A stretch of DNA of 54,199 nucleotides from Pseudomonadota bacterium (GTDB lineage Bacteria > Pseudomonadota > Gammaproteobacteria > Steroidobacterales > Steroidobacteraceae): assembly GCA_947454465.1 (NCBI GenBank), contig CANGJP010000010.1, positions 1 to 54,199 on the forward strand, in the 5' to 3' direction. Below, piece after piece: positions 32,101-40,596 of the stretch (positions are counted from its first letter, which is position 1; each line of letters begins with the position of its first letter). A program made the position numbers and the translations under genes. Below the pieces are notes generated by a model. That model made no database searches. It was not told where the DNA came from and saw only the letters and a program-made list of their open reading frames with translations.

Positions 32101-32129
32101 AAACTATTAAGCCAACGCACCAGTGTCAA
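32101..32129 (-). promoter_or_regulatory. Candidate promoter for hrcA
   Basis: On the minus strand a perfect TTGACA (32124-32129) is followed after 17 bases by TAGTTT (32101-32106), about 45 bases before the hrcA ATG. The -10 is weak but spacing and position are right for a housekeeping promoter. Confidence 0.45.
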
Positions 32130-32195
32130 GCAAGTCGGCTCAATAACAGCTAAAGTAACTCGCCTATCCGCCAGCAAGCAACCTGATGACACCCT

Positions 32196-33149
32196 ATGCC
32201 TGCCGCCAACCCTAAATCTAACAAGCGCACCGTAAGCCAGTTGGCCACGACTAATTTCTCAACCATCGCGCTGCTCGGGCCATCTGGCGACCCTAAAGTA
32301 GCCAGTACCTTGAACGCCCTGGCCAAACACCTACTTAAGAAGGGAATAGACGTTCTCGTCGAAGACACCTTCCCCAAACCTGTGCCCAAAAAAATCCATG
32401 TCATCAGCGACAGTGAATTAATCACACGCAGCGATCTGGTAATTACCGTCGGCGGTGATGGCACCATGTTGCGCGCCGCACGGCTCTTGGCTGGTTCCGA
32501 TATTCCCATGCTTGGGGTCAATCGCGGTCGCTTAGGTTTTCTGGCTGACATCAGCCCTAAAGATATTCACAAGCGGATTGATAAAGTGCTCGCGGGTCAG
32601 TTTGAGCGTGGCTCGCGGTCTCTACTGCAAGTAACGTTGATCCCTGCAAAAGGCAAAAAATCACAGCGCTTGACGGTCAATGATTGTGTTCTACAGAAAT
32701 GGGAAACCGGTCGTATGCTGGATTACGAAACCTGGGTGGACGGTCAATACGTCAACACCCACGGAGGAGATGGCGTGATCGTCGCCTCGGCTACCGGCTC
32801 TACCGCCTATGCCCTATCGTGCGGCGGCCCCATTATCCATCCTGCAATGGATGCCATGGTGATTGCGCCTATCTGCCCACACACGTTATCCGACAGGCCA
32901 ATCGTGATTCCTGCCAGCAGTACTGTAGAAATCAGACGTGTCCAAGATCGCGCGACCAAAGCACAGGTCACCTGTGATGGCGACATATTGGGGGATTTAA
33001 ATGTGGGTGATCGACTGTTGATCGGCCCTGCTCATGTGCGCGTTGCACTGCTGCATCCGCTGGGTCATGACTATTACCGAATTCTGCGCTCCAAACTGCA
33101 CTGGGGTCGCGGTGCACTGACTCGGTTCATGAATGAGGATGAAGCTTAG
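32196..33149 (+). CDS. nadK: NAD kinase
   Basis: NadK phosphorylates NAD to NADP. The 317-residue protein carries the GGDGT motif at residues 86-90, the GVNRGRLGFLADI segment, the NDCVL substrate loop and the Gly-rich SATGSTAYALSCGGPIIHP. It is about 20 residues longer at the N-terminus than E. coli NadK and no ribosome site precedes this ATG, so translation may begin later. It is followed by recN after two bases and is divergent from hrcA. Confidence 0.95.
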   Translation: MPAANPKSNKRTVSQLATTNFSTIALLGPSGDPKVASTLNALAKHLLKKGIDVLVEDTFPKPVPKKIHVISDSELITRSDLVITVGGDGTMLRAARLLAGSDIPMLGVNRGRLGFLADISPKDIHKRIDKVLAGQFERGSRSLLQVTLIPAKGKKSQRLTVNDCVLQKWETGRMLDYETWVDGQYVNTHGGDGVIVASATGSTAYALSCGGPIIHPAMDAMVIAPICPHTLSDRPIVIPASSTVEIRRVQDRATKAQVTCDGDILGDLNVGDRLLIGPAHVRVALLHPLGHDYYRILRSKLHWGRGALTRFMNEDEA

Positions 33150-33151
33150 CC

Positions 33152-34840
33152 ATGTTAAGCAGTATCCAGATCAAGGACTTTGCCATCATCGATCATATCG
33201 AGCTAGAGCTCGCTGCAGGCATGACCGCGCTCACCGGTGAAACGGGTGCAGGCAAATCCATCATGGTCGATGCGCTGGTCTTCGTCACCGGCGGCCGCGC
33301 TGGCACTGAAATCATTCGCCACGGTTGCGATAAGGCCGAAGTCACCGCAACATTTACCCTGCCGCACCATTCCTTGATTGAGGCTTGGTTCAAAGAACAA
33401 GAGCTGGATTACACAGAGGAATGCATCTTAAGACGCTTGATGGGCAGGGACGGTCGATCACGTGCATGGGTGAATGGCCAAGCCATGCCCATGCAAGCAT
33501 TACGGCAACTCGGCACAACACTGGTCGATGTGCATGGCCAAATGGAGTATCAATCACTGATGAAGCGCAGTGCACAGCGTGAACTGCTCGATCAACACGG
33601 ACAACATGCTGCACTGCTTGAAAAAGTCTCGACCAGTTGGCAGCAACTCAAAGCCTTGCGACAACAAAAAGCCGACACCGAGCGTAGCGCGCAAGATCGA
33701 AATGAACGCCTGAGTTTATTACGCTATCAATTAACTGAACTCGATACGCTGGCCCCACAGGCCGATGAATTCCCTCAACTTACAGCAGAACGTCAACGAC
33801 ATACCCATAGCGGCAAACTCGCTCAAGGTGTACGACAACTTGCCGAAATGCTACGTGAAGCAGACAACCAAAACACAGAACAGCTTTTGTCACGTGCTGT
33901 AACGGTGGCGCGTCAATTAGAGAGTATCGACAGTCGCATTCACGGCACCCTCCAGTTACTCGATGAAGCCTTGATTGCCTGTCGCGAAGCTGCCGATGGC
34001 GTTCAGCGCTATGAATCTGAACTGGATGCAGACCCGGCCCGACAAGAATGGGTAGAGCAACGGCTGGCCGCACTGGAAGCAGCCGCTCGTAAACATCGCG
34101 TTACGATCGAAGAACTTCCGCAGGTACAGCAACAGTGTCGCGATGAAGTAACGCGACTGGAATCACTGGAATTCACCTTGGAACAACTCGCCAGCCAAAT
34201 TACAGCAGCCAGCAAACGCTATGCAACAGATTGCAAGGCGTTAAGCAAAGCACGTCAATCAGTGGCCAACGGATTGAGCGAGCGAGTCACCTGCTTAATG
34301 CAAACACTCGGCATGCCGGGCGGGCGGTTCGTCATTCAGCTGGACAAACTAGGTGACGAAGCGGCCAATGAATTAGGTGCTGATGATATTGAATTTTTAG
34401 TCAGCGCCAACCCTGGGCAACCCCCAAAAGCATTGGCAAAAGTCGCCTCGGGCGGCGAATTGTCACGTATCAGTTTGTCCATTCAAGTTGCGGCAGTCGA
34501 ATCCATTCCCTGTCCAACGCTGGTATTTGACGAAGTAGATGCAGGCGTCGGCGGTGGGGTAGCTGAAATGGTCGGGCGTCAACTTCGCGCATTAGGCACT
34601 CATGCACAAGTGCTATGCGTTACCCACTTACCGCAGGTGGCTAGCCAAGCGCACGCGCAGGTACGCGTGGCTAAAATCACCGATGGTCATCACACTCGTA
34701 CCTCACTGGAGAACTTGAATTCCAAGGCACGCATTGAAGAAATTGCCCGCATGCTTGGGGGGGCGCAAGTCAGTGATATGGCACGGTCCCATGCTACTGA
34801 GATGATCGAGATGGCCAATCTCCCAAGATCCAGCACATAA
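33152..34840 (+). CDS. recN: DNA repair protein RecN
   Basis: This 562-residue SMC-like ATPase acts in double-strand-break repair. Walker A is GETGAGKS at residues 29-36, two long coiled-coil segments fill about 160-380, and the C-terminal ABC signature ASGGELSRISLSIQ precedes Walker B TLVFDEVDAGVGG. The length matches E. coli RecN (553). The start follows the nadK stop by two bases, so it is probably co-transcribed. No LexA box was recognised. Confidence 0.96.
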   Translation: MLSSIQIKDFAIIDHIELELAAGMTALTGETGAGKSIMVDALVFVTGGRAGTEIIRHGCDKAEVTATFTLPHHSLIEAWFKEQELDYTEECILRRLMGRDGRSRAWVNGQAMPMQALRQLGTTLVDVHGQMEYQSLMKRSAQRELLDQHGQHAALLEKVSTSWQQLKALRQQKADTERSAQDRNERLSLLRYQLTELDTLAPQADEFPQLTAERQRHTHSGKLAQGVRQLAEMLREADNQNTEQLLSRAVTVARQLESIDSRIHGTLQLLDEALIACREAADGVQRYESELDADPARQEWVEQRLAALEAAARKHRVTIEELPQVQQQCRDEVTRLESLEFTLEQLASQITAASKRYATDCKALSKARQSVANGLSERVTCLMQTLGMPGGRFVIQLDKLGDEAANELGADDIEFLVSANPGQPPKALAKVASGGELSRISLSIQVAAVESIPCPTLVFDEVDAGVGGGVAEMVGRQLRALGTHAQVLCVTHLPQVASQAHAQVRVAKITDGHHTRTSLENLNSKARIEEIARMLGGAQVSDMARSHATEMIEMANLPRSST

Positions 34841-34952
34841 AGCATTCACTCAAACCGTTCCTACAAACTAAGCTGCGGCAGAGGAAGTTATCGCCCAAAA
34901 TTGACATCTATTGAAGTGCCCAATGACGTACATCCAAGCGCAATTACTACGC

Positions 34953-35378
34953 TTAACGTACCAATCCTTTATCCGTACAGTCAAAACAGCGTCCATAGAG
35001 AATCATGGAATGATCAGTGAGGCTATATCCCTGCTGCCGAGCAATCTCATGCTGCCGTTGTTCAATACCGCTATCTACAAATTCTTTCACTCGGCCGCAA
35101 TCAATACAGACGATATGATCATGGTGATTCCCTTCATTCAGCTCAAAAACCGCCGTACCACCTTCGAAATGATGACGTGTGACCAAGCCTGCGGCTTCAA
35201 ACTGGGTCAGCACGCGATAGACCGTCGCCAGCCCAATGTCCTCATGCGTTTCAAGTAACCGGCGATAAATATCCTCAGCACTCATATGGCGTGGGTTAGC
35301 TACACCTAAAATATCGAGTATCTTCATGCGCGGCAGAGTGACTTTTAGCCCCGCTTTACGCAGATCATTGGTTTGCAC
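34953..35378 (-). CDS. fur: Ferric uptake regulator Fur
   Basis: This 141-residue Fe(II)-dependent repressor of iron uptake has a winged helix with AEDIYRRLLETHEDIGLATV and a dimer/metal domain with HHDHIVCIDCGRVKEF and a second Cys pair in RCFDC. A GTG start at 35378 is chosen because GGAG lies six bases upstream and the protein then begins VQTNDLRKAGLKVTLPR; an in-frame ATG 12 codons earlier lacks this. It is divergent from bamE, as in pseudomonads. Confidence 0.95.
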   Translation of the reverse strand: MQTNDLRKAGLKVTLPRMKILDILGVANPRHMSAEDIYRRLLETHEDIGLATVYRVLTQFEAAGLVTRHHFEGGTAVFELNEGNHHDHIVCIDCGRVKEFVDSGIEQRQHEIARQQGYSLTDHSMILYGRCFDCTDKGLVR

Positions 35379-35505
35379 GCTCGACTCCTGAAGATTGGCT
35401 CGAAATATGGGCAATACTCGTATTAATGAGTTTTCGGTATGATCCCTGTGTCATTATCACGTAATGCAATCGCCCCCCACAACATTGAAGATGATGCACG
35501 CCACC

Positions 35506-35853
35506 ATGCGCCTCCCGTATCGAGTCAGCCAAGTTCGTACCTTTCTATCGGCCAGCCTACTGACCAGCCTGCTCATTGGGAGTAGCGCTTGCGTCTATCG
35601 CATTCCGATACAGCAGGGGAACTTCTTGGATACCAAGGACATTGAACAAGTCAGTAAGGGCATGACGCCGGCGCAGGTTCGTTACCTCCTCGGCACACCC
35701 ATGATTGCCGATCCCTTCACCAAAGATCGATGGGACTATGTGTACTATCTAAAAACTACCCAGATGCGCACGCCTGAACAACGGCATTTTGTGGTGTATT
35801 TCGAACAGGGAATAGTCAGCCGTATCGAGCAGCTCGATAGCTCGAAACCATAG
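35506..35853 (+). CDS. bamE: Outer membrane assembly lipoprotein BamE (SmpA/OmlA)
   Basis: BamE is a small lipoprotein of the BAM complex that inserts barrels into the outer membrane. The conserved core is YRIPIQQGNFLDTKDIEQV, then GMTPAQVRYLLGTPMIADPF, and WDYVYYL. The lipid-bearing Cys is in LLIGSSAC; Ser at -3 is unusual, as Leu is expected there. Several in-frame ATGs exist. I chose 35506, which gives a 28-residue signal peptide with an Arg-rich start; the longest frame begins at 35464. Confidence 0.93.
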   Translation: MRLPYRVSQVRTFLSASLLTSLLIGSSACVYRIPIQQGNFLDTKDIEQVSKGMTPAQVRYLLGTPMIADPFTKDRWDYVYYLKTTQMRTPEQRHFVVYFEQGIVSRIEQLDSSKP

Positions 35854-35857
35854 ACCG

Positions 35858-36304
35858 TTAACCGTAAAGGGCCTTAGCCCGCTGTGTGAATGCATTCACC
35901 AATGAACCACAACTGGCTTCGAAGGACTTGCCCATCAACATATCGAGCAAACCATTTTTAAATTCAAATTGAATCTGCAAATCCACCTTGGTGCCACGCA
36001 ACTGCCCTAATGGGTCAACAATCTCCGTGAAGCGCCAACGACCGCTCAAGTGCTTGAAGGGCCCATCGACCAAGCGCATTTCCATTTCATGGGGTGCATG
36101 CAAAATATTGCGAGTCGTGAATTGTTCCTTTACCCCCATCCGCTCCATCTCCAGCCGTCCAACCAGTTGATCCCCCTCACGGGAAAGCAGTGCCGCGGCC
36201 GACACCCAAGGTAAGAACTCGGGATAACGCTCGAAATCCTCTACCAGAGCAAACATCTGTGCCGGTGAATAGGTAACCAGGGCATTTCGCTTGATTTCAC
36301 GCAT
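35858..36304 (-). CDS. ratA: RatA-type START/cyclase domain protein
   Basis: This 148-residue protein of the START/SRPBCC fold starts MREIKRNALVTYSPAQMFAL, followed by VEDFERYPEFLPWVSAAALL. E. coli RatA inhibits 70S formation, and the mitochondrial relative COQ10 binds ubiquinone, so a role in either is possible. The C-terminal LMGKSFEASCGSLVNAFTQR is standard. Longer in-frame starts run into smpB and are rejected. It converges with bamE, four bases apart, and is divergent from smpB. The rnfH gene often found between these genes is not here. Confidence 0.93.
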   Translation of the reverse strand: MREIKRNALVTYSPAQMFALVEDFERYPEFLPWVSAAALLSREGDQLVGRLEMERMGVKEQFTTRNILHAPHEMEMRLVDGPFKHLSGRWRFTEIVDPLGQLRGTKVDLQIQFEFKNGLLDMLMGKSFEASCGSLVNAFTQRAKALYG

Positions 36305-36402
36305 TCTGCGAATTCTATGCTGACTGACAGCTAATGTAACGAGATCATGGCGGCACCTGTACAATGTCAGCCCATCCTGATTGCAACCGTCTGCCCTCTC
36401 TA

Positions 36403-36873
36403 ATGAGCAAGAAAAAGTCTGACAATAAAAGCGCATCCATCGCCGAAAACCGCAAGGCGCGCTATGACTATTTCATTGAAGACACCTACGAGGCAGGCCT
36501 TGCCCTGCAGGGCTGGGAAGTGAAAAGCCTACGTGATGGGCGTGCGCAACTGAAAGAAGCCTATGTGTTTGTAAAAAACGGGGAAGCCTTTCTATTTGGC
36601 GCGCATATTTCACCAATGCCCACCGCTTCCACTCATTTTGTGCCTGAACCCCTGCGTACGCGCAAACTGCTACTTAATCGAAAGGAACTGGAAGAACTTG
36701 GCATTGCGGTCGCACGCAAAGGCTATACGCTAGCACCGCTTGAGTTGTACTGGAAGGCAGGCCGCGCCAAATTACGCTTGGGCCTCGCCAAGGGCAAACA
36801 GGATCACGATAAACGCGATACCGAAAAACAGCGCGACTGGCAGCGCGATAAAGCGCGACTGATGCGCAAGTAA
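36403..36873 (+). CDS. smpB: SsrA-binding protein SmpB
   Basis: This 156-residue OB-fold protein carries tmRNA to stalled ribosomes. Typical segments are [43 protein letters not shown] and the basic C-terminal tail with [20 protein letters not shown], which enters the mRNA channel. The ATG at 36403 gives [19 protein letters not shown]. Its partner RNA, ssrA, is about 3.2 kb downstream on the same strand, separated by a glycosylation module. Confidence 0.96.
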   Translation: MSKKKSDNKSASIAENRKARYDYFIEDTYEAGLALQGWEVKSLRDGRAQLKEAYVFVKNGEAFLFGAHISPMPTASTHFVPEPLRTRKLLLNRKELEELGIAVARKGYTLAPLELYWKAGRAKLRLGLAKGKQDHDKRDTEKQRDWQRDKARLMRK

Positions 36874-36876
36874 CGG

Positions 36877-37848
36877 TTACAGTAATTCTTCTATGAAGTA
36901 ACGTGGCCGGCGCTTAGTTTCGAAATAAATCTTTGCCACATACTCACCCAGCACACCAATGCTGAGCAACTGTAAGCCACCCAGAAAATAAATCGGGATC
37001 ACAGATGAAGCCCAGCCTGGCAAAGCCGCATCCGTGAAGAACTTAATCCACAGTACCCACAAGATCATGCACAGACTGGAAAATGATACGACCAAGCCGA
37101 TCATAGAAATCATACGCAATGGAAACGCCGTAAACGATGTGATGCCATCCATCGCCAGTGCCAACATTTTTTTCAATGGGTACTTAGATTCCCCAGCAAA
37201 ACGCTCACTACGGTCGTAGTACACTGCCGTGGAGCGAAAGCCAATCAGCGGCACTATACCGCGAAGAAACAAATTCACTTCGCCATATTCCTTAATAGCT
37301 TCGACAGCACGGCGACTCATCAACCGGTAATCCGCATGATTGAATACCACCTTGACACCGAGCAGATTCAGTAACGTGTAATACCCTTCTGCACTGAAGC
37401 GCTTAAAGAAGCTATCGACATGACGCAGCTTGCGCACGCCGTACACGACTTCGTGCCCCTGCGCATAGGCATCCAGCATGGACTCAATGGCAGCTAGATC
37501 ATCCTGTAGATCAGCATCAATACTCACCACCACATCACCTTCAGCTGCAAATAAACCAGCAATCAAGGCAATCTGATGACCGCGATTCGCTGATAGCTTC
37601 AGGCCTTTGATAGCAGGGTTTTGAGCATGCGCCTGATGAATCAAGGCCCAGGTTTGATCTTTACTGCCATCATCCACATAGAGCACATGACTGGTCGGTG
37701 TCACCTTCCGGTCAGTAACCAACTTATCCAGCAAAGCTAGCAATCGCTTGGTGGTTTCAGGCAACACTTCCTGTTCGTTATAACAAGGCACCACAATCGC
37801 TAACTGCGGTGTGACACCTACCGACGCTGAAGACAAATACGTTGTCAT
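36877..37848 (-). CDS. GtrB/DPM1-like family 2 glycosyltransferase
   Basis: This 323-residue GT2 enzyme would move a sugar from a nucleotide donor to undecaprenyl phosphate. The GT-A domain has IVVPCYNEQEVLPETT, YVDDGSKDQTW and the DADLQDD metal motif. RSERFAGESKYPLKKMLALA is typical of bacterial polyprenyl-phosphate glycosyltransferases. Two membrane helices occupy the C-terminal third. The start is uncertain, as ATGs at 37848, 37860 and 37863 are all usable. It is downstream of gtrA on the same strand. The sugar is unknown; glucose and mannose are both possible. Confidence 0.9.
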   Translation of the reverse strand: MTTYLSSASVGVTPQLAIVVPCYNEQEVLPETTKRLLALLDKLVTDRKVTPTSHVLYVDDGSKDQTWALIHQAHAQNPAIKGLKLSANRGHQIALIAGLFAAEGDVVVSIDADLQDDLAAIESMLDAYAQGHEVVYGVRKLRHVDSFFKRFSAEGYYTLLNLLGVKVVFNHADYRLMSRRAVEAIKEYGEVNLFLRGIVPLIGFRSTAVYYDRSERFAGESKYPLKKMLALAMDGITSFTAFPLRMISMIGLVVSFSSLCMILWVLWIKFFTDAALPGWASSVIPIYFLGGLQLLSIGVLGEYVAKIYFETKRRPRYFIEELL

Positions 37849-37897
37849 GAAACCATCCATCATCTACTTGCGAAACCAATGATCAAGATCGATTAAC

Positions 37898-38299
37898 CTA
37901 AGACTTGCCACCAAAAACATAACGACGTAACAGCACGTAGGTCAGCAAGGAATACGGAATAATGCCTGCGGCTTGAGCCAAATAGCTATTTAATTGCAAC
38001 ATACCAATACAAAAGTGCACCGTGAACAAATTCACGATATAGGCACAGACCAACACCAAGGCATATGGTAATGCTTTGGCGTGCAATGCTTCCTTGTATT
38101 GAAACGTCCAGCGACTATTGACGTAGTAACTGACGATGATACCCAGACCATAGCCAGCCAAATTAGCCGGTGTATCTGGCACATTTAGAAACCATTTCAA
38201 CGCAAAGATAGTACCCAGTCCTACTACAGTATTGAGCAACCCCGTCAACCCGAAACGAATTAGTGACCATTGAAATAAAGCCGAAAATTGGGCGCGCAT
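37898..38299 (-). CDS. GtrA family membrane protein (lipid-linked sugar flippase)
   Basis: This 133-residue protein has four membrane helices. GtrA family signatures are IRFGLTGLLNTVVGLGTIFAL, split over the first helix, and YYVNSRWTFQYKE; the end LRRYVFGGKS is typical. GtrA-type proteins are thought to flip undecaprenyl-phosphate-linked sugars to the periplasm. The ATG at 38299 has AGGA about nine bases upstream; the longer frame overlaps the divergent PMT gene. It is paired with the GtrB-like gene 49 bases downstream. Confidence 0.88.
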   Translation of the reverse strand: MRAQFSALFQWSLIRFGLTGLLNTVVGLGTIFALKWFLNVPDTPANLAGYGLGIIVSYYVNSRWTFQYKEALHAKALPYALVLVCAYIVNLFTVHFCIGMLQLNSYLAQAAGIIPYSLLTYVLLRRYVFGGKS

Positions 38300-38416
38300 G
38301 ACGAGTTTCCTGCCTGACCTCAATAAGCTACAAGGTTGACCACCACGGTAATAGTACGTGACGGCGAGCCCATGACTCCTGAATAATACCCAACAAACAA
38401 TAAACTGTATCCACTC

Positions 38417-39952
38417 ATGCCCCACCTATCCGCACACCACCAATCCCACGCGCCCACACCGCTTCTGGAATTTCTAAAGTCTGCGCTCTGTTATGTGCTG
38501 GTTTTAAGCGTGGCCTACACGTGCTTTATGGTGAACCGAGGCAACCCAAGTAATTTATTCTGGGATGAAAATTATCACGTCACCTCCGCCGAACGTTATC
38601 TGGAGGGCATTGCCCATTTCGAGCCCCATCCACCGCTGGGGTTGATGCTGATCGCGGCGGGTGAAGCTTGGTCTGGCACGAATAAAGATTTAGATAAACA
38701 GGTTTTAGCGGCCACCAAACAGATCAGCGGCGACGCCATGCCTCAGGGTTTTGACTATATGGGTATGCGCCTGATGCCAAGTGTGTTTGCAGTACTGGGT
38801 GCCCTCGCTTTTTATGGCTTGATGTATCAGCTGTTTCAGCGTCGTGTTCATGCTTTGTTATTAAGCGGCCTATATTTATTTGAAAACGCCTTTACCGTAC
38901 ATTTCCGCGCTGTGCATCTCGACAGTTTCCAGATGTGTTTCAGCATTGCTTTTCTCTGGCACTTTGTCGCTCTCTGGCAGCGCGCCACACCGTTACGTGC
39001 GTGGCATTACAGCACCCTAGCCTCATTAGTAGCACTCGCCATCATGGTGAAGGTCAATGCCGTAGTGTTATTGGTGTTGTTTCCAGTGCTGTATTTCAAA
39101 GACTCTAAAACGCACGACACTACTTCGTTGCTCAATAAGCTTAAGGATTTCACCAGTAAGAGTGGTGCGGCCATTACCGCCATACTGCTGGTCTTTTTCA
39201 CGGTGTTCTACATCCATGCAACCTTAACACCCCAACTGCCCAATGCACACAGCAGTGCAGGTAAACAAGATTTATCGAATATGTCTGCCGCCTATCGTGC
39301 CTATCTTGAAGAACATCAACCGCTCACCCCACGCATGGTCATCACCATTGCCCACGACTACTATAAGTTCATGGACAAAGATCACCTCGGGGTACCCAAA
39401 CTCGATACCAAAAAAATTGGTGAAAACGGCTCTCATCCTCTGCACTGGCCGTTTCATGATCGCAACATTAATTACCGGTGGGATTCGGCCGATGGCAAAA
39501 CGGCCTACGTGCAATTAGTCGGCAACCAACTGGCTTGGTACTCCGGCACACTGGCAGTCATTTTTTGTATCGCCACGATACTCAACCATCGCGTCATGTC
39601 GATTCCCCTGCGCTGTACTCCCCGCACCTATCATCTCATCGAACTATTCACCGGACTGTATGTCGCGTTCATGGGACTGCATCTATGGCTGATTACCCAA
39701 CGCGTGATGTACTTGTATCACTACTTTTTAGGACTGATGATCAGCTATGTGCTGCTTGCATTGGTATGGCAATACCTCAGCGAACTTTATGATTCTTTTG
39801 CCCGTCGCCGCACCCTTATCCTCACCGGCGTGATGAGCCTGTATTTGGCGTCTTATCTATTCTTTTTACCTTTTTCCAATCACACCCCACTGACTAAGGC
39901 CGAGTGCGAACGGCGCAATATCAGCATTTCACACATCGTCGACTGTCGTTAA
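38417..39952 (+). CDS. PMT (GT39)-family protein O-glycosyltransferase
   Basis: This 511-residue multi-spanning membrane protein resembles dolichyl-phosphate-mannose--protein mannosyltransferases. The family catalytic DE pair is in NLFWDENYHVTSAERYL, followed by FEPHPPLGLMLI. The second-loop signature is FTVHFRAVHLDSFQM. The C-terminal 4TMC domain shows HPLHWPFHDRNINYRW and LVGNQLAWYSGTLAV. It would move a sugar from a lipid carrier to exported proteins. It is divergent from gtrA, suggesting a shared pathway. No ribosome site is seen before the ATG. The acceptor proteins are unknown. Confidence 0.85.
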   Translation: MPHLSAHHQSHAPTPLLEFLKSALCYVLVLSVAYTCFMVNRGNPSNLFWDENYHVTSAERYLEGIAHFEPHPPLGLMLIAAGEAWSGTNKDLDKQVLAATKQISGDAMPQGFDYMGMRLMPSVFAVLGALAFYGLMYQLFQRRVHALLLSGLYLFENAFTVHFRAVHLDSFQMCFSIAFLWHFVALWQRATPLRAWHYSTLASLVALAIMVKVNAVVLLVLFPVLYFKDSKTHDTTSLLNKLKDFTSKSGAAITAILLVFFTVFYIHATLTPQLPNAHSSAGKQDLSNMSAAYRAYLEEHQPLTPRMVITIAHDYYKFMDKDHLGVPKLDTKKIGENGSHPLHWPFHDRNINYRWDSADGKTAYVQLVGNQLAWYSGTLAVIFCIATILNHRVMSIPLRCTPRTYHLIELFTGLYVAFMGLHLWLITQRVMYLYHYFLGLMISYVLLALVWQYLSELYDSFARRRTLILTGVMSLYLASYLFFLPFSNHTPLTKAECERRNISISHIVDCR

Positions 39953-39975
39953 TTCATACTAAATGGATTTCGTGC

Positions 39976-40003
39976 TTGTTATTTAAGAATGCGCCCCTAC
40001 ACT
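39976..40003 (+). promoter_or_regulatory. Candidate promoter for ssrA
   Basis: TTGTTA (39976-39981), 16 bases, then TACACT (39998-40003), each matching four of six consensus positions, lies about 30 bases before the mature tmRNA 5' end. The expected short 5' leader fits tmRNA precursors trimmed by RNase P. Confidence 0.4.
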
Positions 40004-40034
40004 AGGGGTGTGGTGCGAACGATTGCACCACACT

Positions 40035-40388
40035 GGGGGCGACCGGTTTCGACGTGGGTTGCGAAACTCCAAGTGCATGCCGAGGTGTGAGATCCTCGTT
40101 AAACAGCTTACAAACTTATAGTTGCAAACGACGACAACTACGCTCTGGCGGCTTAATCCCGCCTAACCTCCGCCTGGTATGTGCTTGTGCATCCAGAATC
40201 GGGGGACGCGCTCACAAGATCGCATGTCAGTGTGCTGAGGGCTGACCTGCTAAACGACTCCTGAGCTGGCTGTACGTCTTCCCTGTCCGTCGGGTAGCGT
40301 ATGGCGAGATACAAAGACGATGACTAAGCATGTAGGTCTTGTAGCGTAGGACTTGCGGACGCGGGTTCGATTCCCGCCGCCTCCACCA
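40035..40388 (+). ncRNA. ssrA: Transfer-messenger RNA (tmRNA)
   Basis: This 354-base RNA frees stalled ribosomes with SmpB and tags the product for proteolysis. The tRNA-like ends pair as GGGGGCG with CGCCTCC, and the 3' end is GGTTCGATTCCCGCC then the acceptor strand and encoded CCA. The tag frame starts at the GCA at 40124 and runs to the TAA at 40154-40156. It encodes ANDDNYALAA, one residue from the E. coli tag and, as I recall, the same as in pseudomonads. Confidence 0.97.
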
Positions 40389-40399
40389 ATTACGCATTC

Positions 40400-40427
40400 G
40401 GGGACGTCCAACAACGTCCCCGTTTTT
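40400..40427 (+). terminator. Rho-independent terminator after ssrA
   Basis: An eight-base-pair stem, GGGGACGT and ACGTCCCC around a six-base loop, is followed by GTTTTTG, 11 bases past the CCA end of the tmRNA. Confidence 0.88.
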
Positions 40428-40482
40428 GTTTTCATGGAAATAAACAAACACCCGCACCATCTCAAACTCGTCGAACCATAAA

Positions 40483-40515
40483 CTATCGTCGATAGGTCCT
40501 GTTTGTTTTTATAAT
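40483..40515 (+). promoter_or_regulatory. Promoter region of the outer-membrane barrel gene with palindrome
   Basis: A perfect TATAAT (40510-40515) lies 81 bases before the barrel ATG. At the -35 position there is no TTGACA; instead the region holds a 13-base palindrome CTATCG-T-CGATAG (40483-40495). This could be the site of an activator that compensates for the poor -35 or of a repressor. No known regulator was matched. Confidence 0.45.
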
Positions 40516-40596
40516 AAAAAACCCTTTATGCTTAGACGAGGCTGGTTTCAAACTAGTCGCTAAGCCATAAAAATCACAGTTTTTAAAGGATCAATC

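Noticed and set aside
30806-32200. CIRCE element near hrcA or grpE
   Set aside because: No TTAGCACTC or GAGTGCTAA could be found by eye on either strand.
35430-35465. Fur box between fur and bamE
   Set aside because: Only one half, GTGATAATGACA on the minus strand, resembles the consensus; the partner half is missing.
40227-40465. Minus-strand open frames across the tmRNA
   Set aside because: They overlap the 3' half of ssrA and its terminator, whose RNA structure is certain.
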